Shown: piece after piece, positions 24,301 through 31,817 of the stretch
Numbering within the stretch: the stretch's first letter is position 1
Layout of the letters: each line of letters begins with the position of its first letter
Assembly (NCBI GenBank): GCA_903813345.2
Contig: CAIIXF020000009.1
Location: 18,625,759 to 18,689,758 of the forward strand
Origin: Owenia fusiformis
Lineage: Eukaryota; Annelida; Polychaeta; Sabellida; Oweniidae
Length of the DNA stretch: 64,000 nt
Direction of reading: 5' to 3'
Made by a program: the position numbers and the translations under genes
Notes under the pieces: generated by a model
The model's database searches: none
Told to the model about the DNA's origin: nothing
What the model saw: only the letters and a program-made list of their open reading frames with translations

Positions 24301-27300
24301 TGTCTATTCATTTTCAGGATAACCATTTGACAGGATCACCCATTGTTGGGGACATTTTGTACACATTTGTGTTCTTGTCTCACATTGCTGAAGATTTGTA
24401 CATTATCATTTAAAAAGATTTTAACCAGAAAAAATTTTGTAATAGTTTTGTATGGTTTGGCATGCATAAGCACCTACCCTGCTATTCATTATGATACTGT
24501 ATTTATTTAGTTTTTTGTCTCATCTGCCAAATGCACAATATGAAATTGATGAGGTCTTGGTTTAAAAAATAGATTGCAAACTTTAGATTGCAAATTTTGT
24601 TCTGATTGTCTAGAGTGTTAATATGTCATGGCTTATTATGCGTGAATGTTACATACATGTATAACATTTAAATCATTTATGCTTTTGATGTAACAATAAC
24701 AACTTGCTTTCTTCATATGATTTATGTTTTTTGATTGCTGTATCATTGGTCCAATGGTTGGATTCTTTGTTTCATGTCACCACCAAGCATTGGTGACACC
24801 TTGTGTTAAAGTTACTGTTTTGTGGCTGACATTAAGTGTCAATGCGCTGTTATAAATGGCTACACTTTATATTTCGAAAAAGTGATGAACTTTTGTCTTG
24901 TTAATATTAAACTTGGTTTGTGCTTTAAGTCATTTTTTCTCGGTTCTGCTTGGAAAGTTACTAAATAAATTATTTTGTTATTTTGGATCAATCTTTCAAT
25001 AGCATCCTTATTAGGATTTGGAGGTAAATTTTTATGGTACATGGGTGTTCAACATTCTAAGACTACTTTGTTTTGGTTGGAGCTTACGTATAAACCTTCT
25101 TGAGGTTTAGATTTAGAGGAGGTTTTTCATTATTATTCCTTGTAAAGGTTACATCCAACTTGTACTTAAAGGTCCCTGGTTACATCTTTGTTTTAACTTG
25201 TACATCTTAGTAACCAAATTTCAGTTATTATATGAACTGATTTGAAATTATATAAAACCACACATGTTTTAGTTTTATTTATGCACCACTTCAAAAAGTA
25301 TTGCTGGATTGTTTAAAATCTAAGTGTGTCCAAAATATCAAAAGCAGCTCGCTGATCATATGTCTATGTCAAATATCTTAGGATTAGTTAAGGACAGAAT
25401 GCAAAGTCAAAGTACCTATCACCATGGTTATTCTTTGACTGATCTGTCCTAAATTAACTCTGAGATTGATTTCTTACATGTTTTTGTATTTAGATAAGTA
25501 ATTTTAACATGCCTTGTGAGACAAACAATCCTGTACAGTCCTTTTACTAATGGACATGCGGAATAATGTTGTTGACCTTTATATTAATGACGTGTTAATA
25601 TTTGTTTGATATAAAGAGTCCAAAGGGAAAGTCATGTTGAAAGTTATTTATCTAGAAAGTCATGCATCAAGAATCAACATCACTGACTTTACTCTCCCAG
25701 ACCAATTGTTGTGGAAAATTATTTCTCAACCTTAGTATTATATTATTAAATTTTACTTATAAATTGTTTGAATATTTTTCAACAATAATGTGATTTTGAG
25801 AAATTATGCAAACCTTGATGTTTGACTCTTGTTCATTGTGTGGTTTTGGTTGCTTTTTAGTTAGATACACAATGTACGCATTTTTATTTGCTGTGTCCCT
25901 AGCTATCCACTTGACATATCTAAAAAGACATTTAAGACATAAACTTTTTATTATTTTTCTTTATTTAGTCGTTTATTTTTGTTTTTACCATTATCAGTTT
26001 TATTACTGTGGTGAGATTATAAATTCAGAACCAAGAACTAAATATTCATTTACAAAGATCAATACAATGCACATTGCTGGAATTTAAATGAAAATCAAAG
26101 CAATACTTGAATCCCTATAAATGATATAATAAAAATTCATGTTTTTTTTTTATTTTGCAGCACGCGTTGGTCTGATGCATATTGGAGTTTTCATCCTCTT
26201 ACTTCTTAGTGGAGAGAGGAACTTTGGAGTGCGACTGAATAAACCATATACTTTACGGGTTCCAATGGACATTCCAGTTTTCACAGGCACCCATGCTGAC
26301 TTTCTTATTGTAGTAAGAGCTTTTTCCTTGTTTTTCTTTTTTAAATTTTAAGTATACATGTATTATTAAGATTTCCAGTGTGCTAGATTTGATTGAATAA
26401 TGCCATATTATAAGTTATTGAATGATTTGAAGTGCAACACAGGATATATTCTGCTCGAGAAATTCAGTATTGGTACGAGACGAAGTCGAGTGCCAATACA
26501 GAATATCGAGACAGAATATATCCTGTATTGCACTTCAAATCATTCAATAATGTTTTTATCGTGTGATCCTCTGTATTGCAACTCAGATTGTCCCCTCCGT
26601 ACCAATATTTTCTGTATTGCGACGGAGATGATCAACGGGGACAATCTCAGTAGCAATACAGATTGGTACAGCACAAGAACTGACCAATCAGAGGGCTTCA
26701 TTTTACAGATCATACGATAAACACAAGTATTGCTTTTAATTTTGTTGCACTTTTTTGATGTAGGTTTTCCACAAGATTATCACGACTGGGCATCAGCGAC
26801 TTCAGCCTTTATTTGATTGTCTCCTCACAATTATAGTAAACGGTGAGTGAGCAAATATTGCATTCTATCTATTCCTATTATTGGTATATGTAATTTACTC
26901 TTATCTTCTCCAATATTTGGTTCACCCTGTATAAACACAAAAATACTTACAGGGTGTTTATACATATGTATCCCTCTTATACTCATGCAGATGCATAGGA
27001 CATAAGTGTTAAACATCATTGTAAAGATAATCAAAAGTCACATGTGAAGTGCATTGCACCTTGTATGGTACATGTTTATATATAGCCATTTTGATTTTAA
27101 AATACTACCACTAAAGACCATTTTTTAATCTACCATAGACTTCCATGTTAAAAAAAACTTGAAATATGAATACCTGGCTCCCTGAACACTTTTGGTGAGT
27201 CCCATAGGTCCCAGACTTATTGTATCTGGGTTTTATTTCACATACAGTATTAGCCGTAATTGGTGCCCAGGCACTTAAAGTAAGTCAAAACAGTTCAAAA

Positions 27301-30300
27301 AGTTGTCCTTATTAGTACCCATATGAGTCCCAACTGAGAAAAATGCCAGAGTCTCACTTTCAGTTTATAAAGAAAATTGAAAAAATGTTTGTTTTTGAAA
27401 TTCGCTACGTTTGCATGAACTGTGGGGTTCTTACCTATCCTACTCTTTTTGCTTCACCAATGGAATATTAAATATGTACTTACATCAGTATTTTAATCGA
27501 CTAGTTGATAGGAAAACGATATAAACCTACTGAATCGAATTCAAATTTCTTCTCAGCCTCATTTTGCATTGCATATTGGGACTGACTATTTTCAACACAC
27601 TGAAACGAGGTGGCAAGATTACTGGAAAAATCACTGGTAGACATAAAAATAATGGATATGGACTTGAATTACCAACATTATATACATCTTATGGTGAAAA
27701 GCGTGACATATTCAAGCAGGAATACCTTTTGGAAAGTACTCTATTATTGGCCACTGGATTTCTCAGGTTTGACCCTAATGATCGCTGATTCTCCACCCAG
27801 GGGCTCACCCTCGGGCCTCCAAATGTCTGGGGGGGTGCTAATAGGGACATGGGCGCCAATTACGGCTAATATGGTATTACATGTCTGTTCACCATTTCTG
27901 ACATAACTTGTATTATATTTCCAGTGTCTCCCTATTTGAAGACACTCTCAATGGTCGCCAGTACAAAGCTACTACATCTACTAGAGGTAGGTAAAGCACA
28001 CCATTTGCAATGTAGCATGCACACATTTGTGGTGAAACATCATTTATAATGAGAAAATATCACATGAATCTTGTTTTTGATTCAAAATTAGATCAAAACA
28101 CTGGCTTAGATAAGCAAAGTGAACATGCTCAGTTTTATGATTATATGCACACACATCAAATGTGTAATTATGTCTATTTATACTCTGCTTTTCAGGCTTT
28201 CAGCACTCCTTGGTTTTTGTTTGCTAGTCCAACCAATCACCATCTTGTTTTCTTCCTCCTTGAGGTCTTCAATAACATCATACAATATCAGTTTGATGGT
28301 AAGCATAAATTCATATACAGGCATTTGAAATCTACTTATGGTTATTGTTTAAACAGTTTGGTCTTCTGTCAAATCTTAAGAAAGTACATGTATCTGATTT
28401 TCTTTTATTTTTATACAATTCTGAGTTAAAAAGTCAAAAATTGAGGTAAAGTTGGACATTCAAGAAAAGCCAGATATTTATGGAAAGACAGACATCCTGT
28501 TAAAGCCAGATATTCAGGTCAAGCCAGATATTAAGGTTAACTAAGCCATCCATTTAAAGTCAGACATTCATGTAAAACCAGCCTTCCAGGTAAGGCAGGC
28601 CTTTCCAAACAATAAAGAATTGCAGACAGTTATTTCTTAATCCATGTGCTTATCTTTTCAGGCAATTCCAATCTAGTCTACACAATAATCCGCAAGCGTA
28701 ATGTTTTCCATCAGCTAGCCAACCTACCTGTGGACCACAGTTCTATCGCCAAAGCCCTCTCTAAAAAGAAAGGTATACATATTTTTGTTTTTGTTTACAG
28801 ATTGCTGTATGAGTTCACTAGTACAGGTAGTAGTCTCTGTTGTCTGATTTAGTATGAAATTATTTCAATAAAGATCAACAATAACAATAATTCACACATA
28901 GCTAGGCAAGGTGTGTCCGATTCCAGCCAATCCCAACAGGGTATTCACATAATGAACAGTGTGTGAAACTATCAATAACACATGTAAGGTCACTGGTTAA
29001 ACAGTTGTCATGGTGATGAATGGATTTTTCACATTGGATTTGATGACTTGCCAACTTGACCCTTGCATAAAATTTCATTGAAAATGTGTTCTTTTAGTGA
29101 TTTCGTTTCGTTCCTTTTAAATGATTTTATAGAAAAAATTGAAATGTGTGAAAAGAATTTAAGCCCAAGACTCAATGCATTGTAACTGCTTCATTCCACT
29201 CAGGCGTTGTTTCCTAAACTTTGCATTCCCGCTGTGCGGTCATGCAAAGGTTTGGAAACAACACCTTCATGGTATGATTCAGCAAACAATGCATTGAGTC
29301 TTGGGCTTAGATCCTTTAATATTTCCAGATGACTGTGTATGATATATTCAAAAGATGATACTGTCAGCAAATTTCAATTTTGTGAAAGCATTTAGATAAT
29401 GCCAGGGTAGGGGATGGTATCCAAATGATGACATTGTTGAAAATTCATTTTGGTTTTACCCCACCCTGACTATTCTAATCTATGAAATTTGAAATTTTTT
29501 ATTGACTTTCAATTCAATTTTCCGAGATCTTCATTAATAAAACAGTCACGTATTCCCCCCCTGTATATAATGAAATCAACTTTGTTCATTCACAACTGAT
29601 CCTTAACAGTATATTATAACATGTACAGTTATGTAAGAAAATTATAACATGTACACAACTAATAGGAAAGATGGCACCAGTGTCTCCCACACTTGATGAT
29701 GGGGCAGCACCATTAAAGTCAATGGAAGGCTCAACCCCAGCAACAGAAGCAGAGCCAGGGACACTGAAGGCTTCTCTACCAGCACTTCCAGGTACACTAC
29801 ATATAATATCACTCAAATATTTTTTACACATTTCCATGCAAACTGCAGTATGAAATTTACAACTAATTATTTTAATCCCTTAAATGTATAATGTTACTAA
29901 GTGTTTATAATCTCACATCATTTTTGATGTTAATTCCTTAGATAAATAACAAACTACACTATCATCATACTTTTGCCAAACTTTGTATTTAACCCTTCTT
30001 AATATTCTTTTCAATGGTGCAATATTGTTCACTCTGTGCGGTGTTAACTGACAAAATAGCCTTTAACAATGCCTTGTTTGCAGGATTAGAGAATATGGTG
30101 GAGAAAACACCAGCTGCTATGATGCCAGGGAATCCAAGTGGTGATGAAAAAGTGACATTAAAAAATCTAGCATCAACAAGTGGATCTGAATCTATACAGC
30201 CTCCTAGTGATATCAAAGATGAAGAGCATGTGGCAGGTGGTGATGCAACTAAGAACAAAACACTATCAAACACTAAAAGTTTGGTATGTGTTAACTGCAT

Positions 30301-31817
30301 TTGTATAAGCTGCTTCATTAAAGGATTTAAGCCTGTATTGTATCAAGAGTTTCAATTAGGGTGCGATGTGTAGTTTTCACCCAATTAATCATTGATTCCA
30401 TAAACACTATTATATTATAGTATATAAGTAGGCTATATATAATATGATATGTTTTCTAGATACATAGGAAAAAGCAATATATTTTAAGTTCATTTTTCAG
30501 CCTACACCACCGCATAGTCCTACAGAGAAAGTTGGGCCTAGTGACGTAGCAAGGCCTCCACTGATGCGTACAGGATCACAGACAAGTACAGGATGGGTGG
30601 CCTCACCTGATTGGGTAAAATAAATCTATATTTCTCTCTCATTTTCATAAATAGAGCAAGCTATATGCCCTTTTACTTTGTGCCTTCATAACTCCTCCAA
30701 ATCCTTCTTGTACTGTTGGAAAACATGCTTAATGGTATTTTCTCCATTGTATTTAGGTCCAGTCTTGGAAGCAGAAACTCCCATTACAGACCATCATGAG
30801 ACTGTTGCAAGTTTTAGTCCCCCAAGTTGAAAAGATCTGCATTGACAAGTATGTAGTTTTGTATGTAGTCATGAAAATAAGATGTCACTGAAACAAAAAA
30901 AACTCAATAGTTTTTATAAGTTTAGTATATCAGCAATCTTAGTCAATCGAGCAGTGAAACCAACTCACTTATTACTACCAAAAACTCTGAAATGCTCTCA
31001 AAATGAAGATCCAAGAACTGGCTTTTTCAATACTATCTTTGGAGTAATACTGTAACTCACCAAGTTATGCCGAGTGACTCAACTGCTTTTATTTACTGTT
31101 TAGCAATAACGATCGAAAATTCTGACCCTGGCAGGAAATTGCATAAAAAAATGGCAAATTTCAACCCTCCCCCTTCCAATCCCAATTCTGTTAGACTTAA
31201 GTGCTAATTACACCCTTGTGGCAATTAACACTTGAAGATTCTATTTGGACAACTTCTGGATTATGTAACAGTACTGTACACCTGTTATTATAAGTGAAAA
31301 CCAAACCAAAACAAAAATGATTTTCTGATGATTTTAGGGGCTTGACAGATGAAAGTGAAATCCTTAAGTTCTTACAGCATGGTACACTAGTTGGTTTACT
31401 TCCTGTTCCTCATCCAATCCTTATAAGGAAGTACCAGGCAAATAGCGGCACAACCATGTGGTTTAGAACTTACATGTGGGGTGTCATATATCTCAGGTAA
31501 TATATTATATAGTCATATACTAGCTTTCTAATAAGAAAACTCCAGCTTTCTTAATGATTCAATATGTGTTTTTTCTGTTCAAAATGAATGTTTAAGCCGT
31601 GAATTGATAAGCATTGTGGTCAATTGTATTTCCTGCCATTTTCTCCAAAATAATTATTTTTAATCAAGAGTATGCCTTATTTCTCTATTTCCACTATATT
31701 TTGCAATCTCAAAGCATTATAACATTTTATATTCGTTATTTTTATATTTCCAGGAATGTGGATCCCCCTATATGGTATGACACTGATGTAAAATTATTTG
31801 AAATCCAACGAGTCTAA
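10319..31817 (+). CDS. HID1: HID1 family protein, complete gene, 22 coding exon positions (exon 11 duplicated)
   Basis: HID1 is a peripheral, N-myristoylated Golgi/trans-Golgi protein needed for dense-core vesicle biogenesis and neuropeptide sorting (known from worm and mammalian orthologues). Joined exons: 10319-10384, 13836-14049, 14421-14533, 14870-14914, 15165-15218, 17499-17667, 17876-17933, 19529-19658, 20120-20248, 20658-20798, one of 21053-21143 or 22128-22218, 26161-26312, 26764-26842, 27925-27986, 28196-28298, 28662-28772, 29666-29791, 30084-30283, 30501-30614, 30757-30848, 31338-31496, 31754-31817. The sum is 2472 nt, 823 codons plus stop; the human protein is about 790 residues. 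Similarity to HID1 runs end to end: MGNTDTKLNF start (Gly2 for myristoylation), YIFEDPDWRGFFWST, GVGFAHSP, ALPLFTSLLN, GERNFGVRLNKPY, VPMDIPVFTGTHAD, LVFFLLEVFNNIIQYQFDG, and the terminal WYDTDVKLFEIQRV. Residues about 573-719 are a Ser/Pro/Glu-rich variable linker. All 21 introns are GT-AG with matching phases. Confidence 0.97.
10775..10900 (+). repeat. Short inverted-repeat element in HID1 intron 1
   Basis: GGCTCCCAGAATGCAACAT near 10786 pairs with ATGTTGCATTCTGGGAG near 10872. Total about 125 bp. Confidence 0.7.
11043..11181 (+). repeat. Nested palindromes of AAGGCTCTTTAGCATTTT
   Basis: The motif and its complement alternate several times here, and again at 12988-13060 at the far side of intron 1, where it abuts a CAGGCCCG-type element. 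The two clusters may be the ends of one larger composite element. Confidence 0.7.
11222..11788 (+). mobile_element. Foldback element with coding-like arms
   Basis: Arms 11222-11413 and 11600-11788 are inverted copies separated by about 190 bp. Read outward-to-inward, each arm has the same open frame ending in the same stop (FFCLYDYN-x-GE-x-ST, LTLKIP, S-x-D-S-x-VF). Confidence 0.8.
12758..12832 (-). other. tRNA-like sequence, probably a SINE head or tRNA pseudogene
   Basis: Read on the minus strand it has a box A-like TGGTATATTGGTTAGG, a box B-like GGCTCGATTCT and a 3' CGGAGCA. The 5' side does not pair with the 3' acceptor strand, so it is not a functional tRNA. Confidence 0.45.
13065..13218 (+). 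mobile_element. CAGGCCCGTAGCC-type element, left end missing
   Basis: It ends TTCTGGCTACGGGCCTG and has GTGAACCCCCC motifs and ATCATGCAGTTTTTC, as in the copies at 43367 and 62747. The left terminus is lost where it meets the TAGCATTTTGGCATT palindrome. Confidence 0.75.
13836..14049 (+). CDS. HID1: HID1 coding exon 2 (residues 23-94)
   Basis: Acceptor ctttctttcag, donor ATAG|gtactg, phase 0 to 1. It encodes the conserved DEAFWNQFWAES, TVQDVFTLIPAAEIRALREE and SPSNLATLCYKAVEQL segments of the HID1 N-terminal region. Confidence 0.96.
14050..14420 (+). other. HID1 intron 2 with a degraded element end
   Basis: Near 14321-14353 a C-rich run followed by CAGATCCGCCCCTG resembles the terminal sequence of hAT-type non-autonomous elements. 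The opposite end is not clear. Introns 3 and 4 (14534-14869, 14915-15164) and the unique part of intron 5 (15219-15539) show nothing notable. Confidence 0.4.
14421..14533 (+). CDS. HID1: HID1 coding exon 3 (residues 94-131)
   Basis: Acceptor ttaattccag, donor GGATGGAT|gtaagt, phase 1 to 0. It encodes RLLTRILPYIFEDPD and WRGFFWSTLPG, one of the most conserved stretches of the family. Confidence 0.96.
14870..14914 (+). CDS. HID1: HID1 coding exon 4 (residues 132-146)
   Basis: A 45-nt micro-exon, too short for standard ORF tracks. Acceptor atatttcag, donor TTGGGG|gtaagt, phase 0 to 0. It encodes NATPALAQSLLSALG, which corresponds to the LAESLLLA segment of vertebrate HID1. Confidence 0.93.
15165..15218 (+). 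CDS. HID1: HID1 coding exon 5 (residues 147-164)
   Basis: A 54-nt exon with acceptor tttttcttccag, donor GGCCCA|gtaagt, phase 0 to 0. It encodes DLLFCPDFTVQSNRKAGP; DLLFCPDFTVQS is nearly invariant in the family. Confidence 0.95.
15540..17539 (+). repeat. Tandem array of 32 copies of the exon 6 splice acceptor plus exon start (62-64 bp units)
   Basis: Each unit holds the first 41-43 bases of HID1 exon 6 (peptide DNPEELASLDSCEY) followed by a 20-22-base intron piece (AATAAATG, a run of 5-7 T, then CTTCCAG). Exon-start positions: 15540, 15603, 15667, 15731, 15794, 15858, 15922, 15985, 16049, 16112, 16175, 16238, 16300, 16362, 16425, 16489, 16553, 16616, 16680, 16744, 16807, 16871, 16934, 16997, 17060, 17122, 17184, 17247, 17310, 17373, 17436, 17499. 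With six T the unit is 63 bp and stays open as a 21-residue repeat; five or seven T shift frame and soon hit a stop. Copies 3-15 (15667-16488) recur as copies 16-28 (16489-17309), an 822-bp higher-order duplication. ORFs on either strand across the array are by-products of the repeat. Confidence 0.97.
17499..17667 (+). CDS. HID1: HID1 coding exon 6 (residues 165-221), using the last of 32 tandem acceptors
   Basis: Only the 32nd and last copy of the tandem acceptor unit runs on into the rest of the exon (CEYIWEAGVGFAHSP onward), through LTCFSETMYLPPA to donor CCCGCAG|gtcagt (phase 0 to 1). Using this last acceptor gives a protein without repeats and of normal family length, so it is the default model. 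Acceptors at copies 27-31 would be in frame too and would add one to five 21-residue repeats. Confidence 0.93.
17876..17933 (+). CDS. HID1: HID1 coding exon 7 (residues 221-240)
   Basis: A 58-nt exon, acceptor atgattttag, donor AAATAG|gttagt, phase 1 to 2. It encodes AEAHDKKNLWIQYLTSTEN; the STENRHALPLFTSLLN motif spans the junction with exon 8. Confidence 0.94.
18201..19340 (+). mobile_element. Non-autonomous DNA element in HID1 intron 7
   Basis: Perfect 12-bp terminal repeats: GCTCACATGGTG (18205-18216) and CACCATGTGAGC (19310-19321). Near the left end there is a TCCG/TCTG tract (18238-18306). Internally about 350 bp is repeated three times (starting near 18420, 18758 and 19118: TTTTCAAAATG..CCATTTTTGTCT, TTTACAAATAATTTCAG). 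No protein. Confidence 0.85.
19529..19658 (+). CDS. HID1: HID1 coding exon 8 (residues 240-283)
   Basis: Acceptor cttttttcag, donor CTTCAG|gtaagc, phase 2 to 0. It encodes HALPLFTSLLNIVCAYDPVG, YGVPYNHLMF and REPLVEIALQ, all family signatures. Confidence 0.96.
19659..20119 (+). other. HID1 intron 8
   Basis: AT-rich unique sequence with normal splice ends; nothing else seen. The same holds for intron 9 (20249-20657) and intron 10 (20799-21052). Confidence 0.7.
20120..20248 (+). CDS. HID1: HID1 coding exon 9 (residues 284-326)
   Basis: Acceptor catatattgtag, donor GAAGAG|gtgagt, phase 0 to 0. It encodes a short acidic variable stretch (ENENAEKTQDQDKDAGG) and then NLFVNYLSRIHREE, which is conserved. 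Confidence 0.95.
20658..20798 (+). CDS. HID1: HID1 coding exon 10 (residues 327-373)
   Basis: Acceptor ttgaccacag, donor AACAAA|gtaagt, phase 0 to 0. It encodes DFQFILHGITRLLNNPL, QTYLPGSTKKVQFHQELL and VLFWKTCDINK. It is followed by two alternative copies of the next exon. Confidence 0.96.
21053..21143 (+). CDS. HID1: HID1 exon 11a, predicted mutually exclusive with 11b (residues 374-404)
   Basis: A 91-nt exon with acceptor ctctctttcag, donor GACCAGT|gtaagt, phase 0 to 1. Its peptide begins KFMFYVLKSSDVLEMLIP and ends YHLNDARADQ. It keeps the SSDV and NDARADQ forms seen in vertebrate HID1. The split last codon is completed by CA at the start of exon 12 to give Ser. Confidence 0.93.
21144..22127 (+). 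other. Spacer between HID1 exons 11a and 11b
   Basis: The spacer is 984 bp and AT-rich. A TATATATAGTATATTATTAT palindromic stretch (21425-21445) and a CACCTTACCCTCCCAACCTCC pyrimidine-rich segment (21771-21791) are the only marked features. No element insertion is visible. Any splicing-selector pairing would have to lie here or in intron 11. Confidence 0.5.
22128..22218 (+). CDS. HID1: HID1 exon 11b, predicted mutually exclusive with 11a (residues 374-404)
   Basis: A 91-nt exon with acceptor ttttttgtattttgtag, donor GATCAAT|gtaagt, phase 0 to 1, the same as 11a. Its peptide begins KFMFFVLKSSAVLDVIVP and ends YHLNESRSDQ. It matches 11a at 21 of 30 positions; eight of the nine changes are conservative and one is Asp to Ala. 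It is open, with clean splice sites, so it does not look like a dead copy. The 11a-11b interval is 984 bp. Confidence 0.92.
22341..22615 (+). repeat. Minisatellite, five copies of 55 bp (HID1 intron 11)
   Basis: Units start TTAGGTTTAAAGGTGTCAGC at 55-bp spacing (22350, 22405, 22460, 22515, 22570) and differ only at A/G in CAGCTATT / CAGCTGTT. Confidence 0.93.
23007..23160 (+). repeat. Short inverted-repeat element with an inner perfect palindrome
   Basis: CCTGCTATAACC-like and GCTTATAGCAGG-like ends; inside, GCTGTCGCAGTGTTGCGACAGC (23083-23104) is nearly perfect. Confidence 0.6.
23449..24330 (+). repeat. Tandem repeat, about 5.5 copies of a 162-bp unit (HID1 intron 11)
   Basis: Units begin GCCATTTTGGATTTTCC at 23449, 23612, 23774, 23935, 24097 and 24259 and contain TCAGGTGAACCGTTTGGTAG. 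The last units are the most diverged. The rest of intron 11 (24331-26160) is AT-rich with no recognised element. Confidence 0.9.
26161..26312 (+). CDS. HID1: HID1 coding exon 12 (residues 404-454)
   Basis: Acceptor after a ten-T tract (tattttgcag), donor ATTGTA|gtaaga, phase 1 to 0. It encodes RVGLMHIGVFILLLLSGERN, FGVRLNKPY and VPMDIPVFTGTHADFLIV, the best conserved block of the protein. Confidence 0.97.
26390..26725 (+). mobile_element. Paired inverted-repeat element in HID1 intron 12
   Basis: The first half, 26411-26551, is a hairpin with TATTGAATGATTTGAAGTGC arms. The second half, 26560-26723, carries GATTGTCCCC / GGGGACAATC and repeated TGTATTGC motifs. It fills most of the 451-bp intron, 38 bp short of exon 13. 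Confidence 0.75.
26764..26842 (+). CDS. HID1: HID1 coding exon 13 (residues 455-481)
   Basis: Acceptor tttgatgtag, donor AAACG|gtgagt, phase 0 to 1. It encodes VFHKIITTGHQRLQPLFD and CLLTIIVN. Confidence 0.95.
27250..27869 (+). mobile_element. TIR element of 620 bp flanked by TA (HID1 intron 13)
   Basis: TTAGCCGTAATTGGTGCCCA at left and TGGGCGCCAATTACGGCTAA at right are inverted with one mismatch, flanked by TA on both sides, as in Tc1/mariner-type insertions. There is no transposase inside. Confidence 0.8.
27925..27986 (+). CDS. HID1: HID1 coding exon 14 (residues 481-501)
   Basis: A 62-nt exon, acceptor tatatttccag, donor CTAGAG|gtaggt, phase 1 to 0. It encodes VSPYLKTLSMVASTKLLHLL plus the closing Glu. 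Confidence 0.94.
28196..28298 (+). CDS. HID1: HID1 coding exon 15 (residues 502-536)
   Basis: Acceptor ctgcttttcag, donor TTTGATG|gtaagc, phase 0 to 1. It encodes AFSTPWFLFASPTNHH and LVFFLLEVFNNIIQYQFD. Confidence 0.96.
28455..28600 (+). repeat. Degenerate short tandem repeat (HID1 intron 15)
   Basis: About six variants of AAGCCAGATATTCAGG-like units spaced 20-25 bp, well decayed. Confidence 0.6.
28662..28772 (+). CDS. HID1: HID1 coding exon 16 (residues 536-573)
   Basis: Acceptor tatcttttcag, donor AAGAAAG|gtatac, phase 1 to 1. It encodes GNSNLVYTIIRKRNVFHQLA and NLPVDHSSIAKALSKKK, and leads into the variable linker. Confidence 0.95.
29159..29311 (+). mobile_element. Hairpin element, 153 bp (HID1 intron 16)
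   Basis: TAAGCCCAAGACTCAATGCA and TGCATTGAGTCTTGGGCTTA form perfect terminal arms, with further inverted pairing inside (GTTGTTTCC / GGAAACAAC). The rest of introns 16-21 is unremarkable. Confidence 0.88.
29666..29791 (+). CDS. HID1: HID1 coding exon 17 (residues 573-615), variable linker
   Basis: Acceptor caactaatag, donor CTTCCAG|gtacac, phase 1 to 1. It is Ser/Pro-rich; SMEGS and AEPGTLKASL match short islands kept in vertebrate HID1, which anchors the frame. Because entry and exit phases are equal, skipping it would keep the frame. Confidence 0.91.
30084..30283 (+). CDS. HID1: HID1 coding exon 18 (residues 615-681), variable linker
   Basis: Acceptor cttgtttgcag, donor AGTTTG|gtatgt, phase 1 to 0. 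It encodes a low-complexity, charged, poorly conserved segment (for example DIKDEEHVAGGDATKNKT). It is assigned by phase continuity and clean splice sites rather than by similarity. Confidence 0.85.
30501..30614 (+). CDS. HID1: HID1 coding exon 19 (residues 682-719), variable linker
   Basis: Acceptor catttttcag, donor GATTGG|gtaaaa, phase 0 to 0. It begins PTPPHSPTEK and ends GWVASPDW, the latter matching the SPTPEW segment just before the conserved C-terminal block. PTPPHSPTEK contains several Ser/Thr-Pro sites. Confidence 0.9.
30757..30848 (+). CDS. HID1: HID1 coding exon 20 (residues 720-750)
   Basis: Acceptor ttgtatttag, donor GACAA|gtatgt, phase 0 to 2. It encodes SWKQKLPLQTIMRLLQVL and VPQVEKICID, which are conserved. 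Confidence 0.96.
31338..31496 (+). CDS. HID1: HID1 coding exon 21 (residues 750-803)
   Basis: Acceptor tgatgattttag, donor CTCAG|gtaata, phase 2 to 2. It encodes GLTDESEILKFLQHGTLVG, LLPVPHPILIRKYQ and MWFRTYMWGVIYL. Confidence 0.96.
31754..31817 (+). CDS. HID1: HID1 terminal coding exon 22 (residues 803-823, stop TAA)
   Basis: Acceptor atatttccag. It encodes NVDPPIWYDTDVKLFEIQRV and then TAA, the standard family C-terminus. Confidence 0.97.
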
